From positions 50,691-114,690 of the forward strand of contig CAZBZV010000002.1 of assembly GCA_964496505.1 (NCBI GenBank): a stretch of DNA of 64,000 nucleotides, in the 5' to 3' direction. The translations under genes were made by a program, and so were the position numbers. Source of the DNA: JAABVY01 sp964496505 (lineage in GTDB: Bacteria > Zixibacteria > MSB-5A5 > JAABVY01). Shown here in pieces: positions 59,498-64,000 of the stretch; the stretch's first letter is position 1, and the number at the start of each line of letters is the position of its first letter. Below the pieces are notes generated by a model. That model was given only the letters and a program-made list of their open reading frames with translations. It was not told where the DNA came from and did not search any database.

Positions 59498-59998
59498 ATG
59501 CCGAGAAGAGTTGTACACCATAATTGGGTATACCGAACATTAAGAGCCGGGCTCTGGGATGAGATCGAAGTTATCACCGAGCGCCAGAGGCGCATTCGTG
59601 AAGCTGTCCGTAAGGAGCTCGCGAAGCTGCCTGATTTTGAACGGGAGTTTATCGACCTGTACTGGTTTCAGGGAAGACCGACATCGGAAATCGCCAAATT
59701 GCTGGGACGAAAACAGTATAAACTGGAGGGGCTGAAAAGACGTATTCTGCGCAAGCTCAAAAACGAACTGACAGGATTTGTCCGGGAGGAGTTCAGGCTG
59801 TCTGTTGATAAAAGAAAAAAGTGCCCGATATGCTGTCATCCCGAACTTGAAAAAATCAACCGTGAACTGAAAACCAAAAAGCCGCATGAAACCTGGCGCC
59901 GTTATATCAGGCTTTTGAAGAATGATTATGGCATCAATGTCAAAACACCGCAGGTAATTATCGGACATCTTAAATATCATATAATGGAGGAGAAATGA
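59498..59998 (+). CDS. Sigma-region-4-like helix-turn-helix protein with a CPxC zinc motif
   Basis: 166 residues. Residues about 30-95 resemble sigma-70 region 4 (LAKLPDFEREFIDLYWFQGR, PTSEIAKLLGRKQYKLEGLK, RRILRKLK). Residues 109-166 form a second module with CPICCHPELEKINREL and a closing HLKYH, the pattern of short CPxC...H-x3-H DNA-binding helix-turn-helix proteins. No sigma region 2 is present, so it is not a full sigma factor. It overlaps the next gene by four bases (ATGA), and its ribosome site lies in a tetraloop hairpin. Confidence 0.75.
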   Translation: MPRRVVHHNWVYRTLRAGLWDEIEVITERQRRIREAVRKELAKLPDFEREFIDLYWFQGRPTSEIAKLLGRKQYKLEGLKRRILRKLKNELTGFVREEFRLSVDKRKKCPICCHPELEKINRELKTKKPHETWRRYIRLLKNDYGINVKTPQVIIGHLKYHIMEEK

Positions 59999-60246
59999 GC
60001 GCAGAACCTGTTAAAAGGCTGAGGGGTGAACATTGCCTCAACATCTTTATCTCGTACGAACTGAAAAAGCGGATCACAGATCTTGCGCAGCGGTATGACC
60101 GCACGATGGCGGATATCGTACGTATGCTGATGCGGGTAGGGATACCGATTATGGAGGGGCTTTCGAAGGCCGAGGAGGAGATGATGAAAGATTACATCCA
60201 GCTCTTCCGTAAGATGCGCAAGGTCAAGGAGGTGAAGGATATGTGA
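59995..60246 (+). CDS. Ribbon-helix-helix-like small regulator
   Basis: 83 residues. HCLNIFISYELKKRITDLAQ followed by RYDRTMADIVRMLMRVGIPI has the strand-helix-helix pattern of CopG/Arc-type regulators. GGAGG lies inside the end of the previous gene. The four-base overlap with the helix-turn-helix gene suggests the two are a coupled regulatory pair. A perfect 8-bp inverted repeat (TGATAATG / CATTATCA, 60244-60265) overlaps the stop codon and may be a terminator or operator. Confidence 0.75.
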   Translation: MSAEPVKRLRGEHCLNIFISYELKKRITDLAQRYDRTMADIVRMLMRVGIPIMEGLSKAEEEMMKDYIQLFRKMRKVKEVKDM

Positions 60247-60302
60247 TAATGACATGACATTATCAGATTGACTAACGCCGATAAATATTATAACATCACT
60301 GC

Positions 60303-60872
60303 ATGGATAACAAGGTCAGGATCATTTCCGGCCATTTGAAAAACCGGCCGATTAAGATTCCCAAGGGCACCGAAACCCGTCCCGCGCTGGTACTGGTGCG
60401 CAGAATGGTCTGTGATACGCTTATGCGGGATATTCCCGAGGCTCGTGTGCTCGATCTTTTTGCCGGCAGCGGGGCGTTTGTGTTCGAGATGATTTCACGT
60501 GGGGCCGAAAATGCCGTAGCAGTGGACATAGAATCCGGTATGACAAAAGCAATCGAGGATAACGCGCGCACATTCGGGGTAGAAAAACAGATATCGGTTG
60601 TGAATAATGACTACCTTCGTGCCATCGATAATTTCGGCAGGGCCGGACGCAAATTCGATATAATTATTGTAGCGCCCCCGTTTTATGGAGATTATGTGAA
60701 CAGGGCGGTTGAAGCAGTACAGCGGCAGAGTATTCTTGATGATAAGGGCGTTTTGGTGGCGCATTATTATAAGAAGGATGATGTCAATCGCGAGCCGGAG
60801 GGCCTTACCCTTCTGAAGACCAAGTCGCACGGGAAGTCGATTATAGATTTCTTTGGAAAGAAAATGCAATAA
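60303..60872 (+). CDS. RsmD-like RNA methyltransferase with an altered catalytic motif
   Basis: 189 residues. It begins VRIISGHLKNRPIKIPKGTETRP and continues VLDLFAGSGAFVFEMISRGA, the pattern of RsmD, which methylates G966 of 16S rRNA. The RsmD DPPF motif reads VAPPF here, so the base-contacting aspartate is replaced by alanine. It may be inactive or specialised; a paralogue could exist elsewhere. The neighbouring rRNA gene is a suggestive but unproven context. Confidence 0.85.
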   Translation: MDNKVRIISGHLKNRPIKIPKGTETRPALVLVRRMVCDTLMRDIPEARVLDLFAGSGAFVFEMISRGAENAVAVDIESGMTKAIEDNARTFGVEKQISVVNNDYLRAIDNFGRAGRKFDIIIVAPPFYGDYVNRAVEAVQRQSILDDKGVLVAHYYKKDDVNREPEGLTLLKTKSHGKSIIDFFGKKMQ

Positions 60873-60915
60873 TAGAAGATAATGAATAGGAAACCGTAAG
60901 GTCACATTTTATGCT

Positions 60916-61022
60916 GTGCAGGGTCTTGATCCCGATCCAATCGGGATTGTGACCCTGCACACTTTTATCACTGGCTTAACGCGGGGTCACAATTCTGACT
61001 ATGTCAGGCTCAAGACCCCGCG
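60916..61022. repeat. Head-to-head palindromic repeat pair
   Basis: 60916-60960: GTGCAGGGTCTTGA...TTGTGACCCTGCAC. 60980-61022: CGCGGGGTCACAA...TCAAGACCCCGCG. The second is in inverted orientation, 64 bp on, matching the pair at 35691/35757. Confidence 0.88.
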
Positions 61023-61085
61023 ATACGATATACATTAGTTATTACCACTTCAATCCGGACATCAGTCGAGATGAGAACTGACAGT

Positions 61086-61631
61086 CTATTCATACTGTTC
61101 AAATTCCTCTTTGAGCATAGCGAACCATATAAAATCAAGCCACCTGCCGTCCTGAAAGACGGCTTTGCGCATGGTGCCCTCGCGTGTAAAGCCGAGTGAT
61201 TCGAGAAGATGAAGCGAGACCTTGTTGGGATGCATGACGCGTGCGAAAATTCGTTCAAAGCCGATTTCATCGAATGCGTATTTTAGTATCAGCCGAATCG
61301 CCTCTTTTGTGATACCCTTTCCCCAGAAATCTCGTCCCAGCCAGAAACCGACCTCGGCATTTTTATGGGTCATATCTGCCCGGTATAGTCCAATAAGGCC
61401 GATGATCTCGCGAGTGTCTTTGTGTTCTATTCCAAAAGGGAAGCCCGACTTTTTGCGATGCATATTATGAGACATTTTGATGAATTCGTAGGCATGCTCG
61501 AGTGTATAGGGGTAGGGCGTGAAAAGAAAGCGCGTTACCTCAGGATCATTGGCATATTTATGTATTGAGATAGCATCAGCGCGATGCACCCGCCTGAGAT
61601 TGATCTTTTTGCCTTTTAGAAAGGGCTCCAT
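61086..61631 (-). CDS. GNAT acetyltransferase (RimJ/RimL type)
   Basis: 181 residues. RRVHRADAISIHKYANDPEV is the usual RimL opening, GFWLGRDFWGKGITKEAIRL holds the acetyl-CoA-binding R/G-x-x-G-x-G/A segment, and HLLESLGFTREGTMRKAVF closes the fold. These enzymes acetylate amino-terminal or amino groups of ribosomal proteins, antibiotics or metabolites; the target here is unknown. The start is the ATG in CCATGGAG with no clear ribosome site. Confidence 0.92.
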   Translation of the reverse strand: MEPFLKGKKINLRRVHRADAISIHKYANDPEVTRFLFTPYPYTLEHAYEFIKMSHNMHRKKSGFPFGIEHKDTREIIGLIGLYRADMTHKNAEVGFWLGRDFWGKGITKEAIRLILKYAFDEIGFERIFARVMHPNKVSLHLLESLGFTREGTMRKAVFQDGRWLDFIWFAMLKEEFEQYE

Positions 61632-61702
61632 GGAGGTTATTTAGGGATTTTAGGGTGAGTGTCAATGCGAAAATAAAGACAAACAGGCTATATAAAATCA
61701 AA

Positions 61703-61775
61703 AGCCACCGAGCGGATTCGAACCGCTGACCTGACGATTACGAATCGTCTGCTCTGCCAACTGAGCTACGGTGGC
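61703..61775 (-). tRNA. tRNA-Thr(CGU)
   Basis: Full cloverleaf on the minus strand: acceptor GCCACCG/CGGTGGC, D arm GCTC/GAGC, anticodon stem GACGA/TCGTC with loop TTCGTAA (anticodon CGT, reading ACG), T arm AGCGG/CCGCT with TTCGAAT. The discriminator is T and CCA is not encoded. Confidence 0.97.
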
Positions 61776-61834
61776 TTAAACAGGGAATTAATCTATATTA
61801 TTAACGGCATTTGGCAAGCGATTTTTGAGTACCG

Positions 61835-61909
61835 GTCATTATGAGGGAGCGCAGCGACCGAAGAATCTCTCACGAATCAAACAGATTCTTCGCTTCGCTC
61901 AGAATGACA
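61835..61909. repeat. GAAGAATCT/AGATTCTTC foldback repeat, copy 3
   Basis: TCATTATGAGGGAGC...GACCGAAGAATCTCTCACG...AACAGATTCTTCGCTTCGCTC...AGAATGACA. Same element as at 31132 and 57646. Confidence 0.88.
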
Positions 61910-62110
61910 TTTTGTGGCCACAGACTTTTTCAACAAGCCCCGAAGATTGGGGCACCCAATTCAATGCCGGAGAGGGTGGCACGCTCAAACTGGTTTTGGG
62001 CGTGCTGTTATCCGGGCCAAACAGAGTTTGACCCGGCCACCCCCAGTCAGGTCTGAGGATCTGACAGAAATATAATTTGCGCTAGGGTGCCCCAAGCTTT
62101 AGCTTGGCAG
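61910..62110. repeat. Nested palindromes before the rRNA promoter
   Basis: GGGTGGC (61974) to GCCACCC (62036-62042) encloses two hairpins, GCACGC/GCGTGC (61979-62005) and CCGGG...GTTTGACCCGG (62012-62036), forming a cruciform. GGGGCACCC (61949) and GGGTGCCCC (62086) words link it to the 254-bp repeat family. No gene is supported. Confidence 0.75.
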
Positions 62111-62272
62111 GCCCGAATCGAAAAAACTGGGAAAATTTGCAAATTTTGGAAACATTTTGGCGTAATGTTGTTATAACAATTGACCTAAGAAAATCGGACA
62201 AATTTCCGATAATATTATAGGGCCAAGGGAATTAAAGCGAAAATTATTTGCAAAAATAGTTGAAAAAACCGC

Positions 62273-62300
62273 TTGACAATTTCCGGATTGCCTATATATT
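62273..62300 (+). promoter_or_regulatory. 16S rRNA operon promoter
   Basis: TTGACA (62273-62278), 16 nt, TATATT (62295-62300), with an A-rich UP-like stretch before it. The leader of about 165 nt holds hairpins CCCTC/GAGGG and CGCCAA/TTGGCG, and then a boxA-like TGATCTTTGAAAAC. Confidence 0.8.
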
Positions 62301-62473
62301 CAAGTTTTGCCGATGAGCCAGTCGGCGTGTTCATTGAAGAAGCCCTCCGTAAGACTGAAAAGCGAGGGTATTTTAATCGCCAAAATTGGCGTTTGATCTT
62401 TGAAAACAAAATAGCATAGGTACTTACGAAGTGTCGGAGCCTCAATCAATTTTCGAGAATAATAATTATAATA

Positions 62474-64000
<1,527 letters not shown>

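Overview
This window is bacterial chromosome and ends in a nearly complete 16S rRNA gene (about 62474 to the last base). Three large secreted proteins end in a Por/type IX-style sorting domain (PNPFNP motif near its start, last residues K-K-M-x-L-x-K). Four carry dockerin-like calcium repeats, and two of those also carry a cohesin-like domain. This combination points to the FCB superphylum (Bacteroidetes-Chlorobi-Fibrobacteres relatives), most likely a candidate phylum such as Zixibacteria. That placement is inference and the 16S gene would settle it. Most genes have AGGAGG-type ribosome sites. The visible sigma-70 promoters are close to TTGACA/TATAAT.

Layout. 1-6.2 kb: end of a CCG-domain iron-sulfur subunit, cobalamin adenosyltransferase, thioredoxin reductase, lipoyl synthase, a PadR regulator, a REC-GAF-HD-GYP response regulator and a site-2 protease. 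6.2-10 kb: a secreted PQQ-type beta-propeller with a dockerin. 10-11.4 kb: a non-coding block with a 254-bp tandem repeat. 11.4-18.5 kb: a Rad50/SbcC-like ATPase, a membrane-anchored thermonuclease, a PrcB-like lipoprotein, an NtrC-type regulator and a subtilase with a dockerin. 18.8-26.9 kb: a pseudopilin and a pilM-N-O-P-Q cluster ending in an Ig-like lipoprotein. 27-32.3 kb: two secreted unknowns under duplicated promoters, yjbQ-mtnA, an ArsR regulator and a YceI-domain protein. 32.6-44.1 kb: two paralogous giant surface proteins (Ig-like repeats, cohesin-like, dockerin-like, sorting domain) flanking a UbiB kinase and a RecB/Cas4-like nuclease. 44.2-54.4 kb: a 23-residue membrane peptide, a methyltransferase, an ABC-2 exporter, a type IV pilin, an exported glycosyltransferase-fold protein, DinB, NmrA and EamA family proteins, and a tiny flagellar-rod-like protein. 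54.7-64 kb: a 14-repeat propeller surface protein, a CPBP protease, a radical SAM protein, an HTH/ribbon-helix-helix gene pair, an RsmD-like methyltransferase, a GNAT acetyltransferase, tRNA-Thr(CGU) and 16S rRNA.

The most coherent story is a cell-surface programme. Three matching sigma-54 promoters (GGCAC-N5-TTGC) lie before the pseudopilin, the pilin and the 14-repeat surface protein, and the window encodes one sigma-54 activator. Separately, cohesin-like and dockerin-like modules on secreted proteins suggest a surface assembly in which sorted proteins could hold a protease and a propeller protein. Between genes lie several families of nested palindromic repeats, some arranged as head-to-head pairs like enterobacterial BIMEs.
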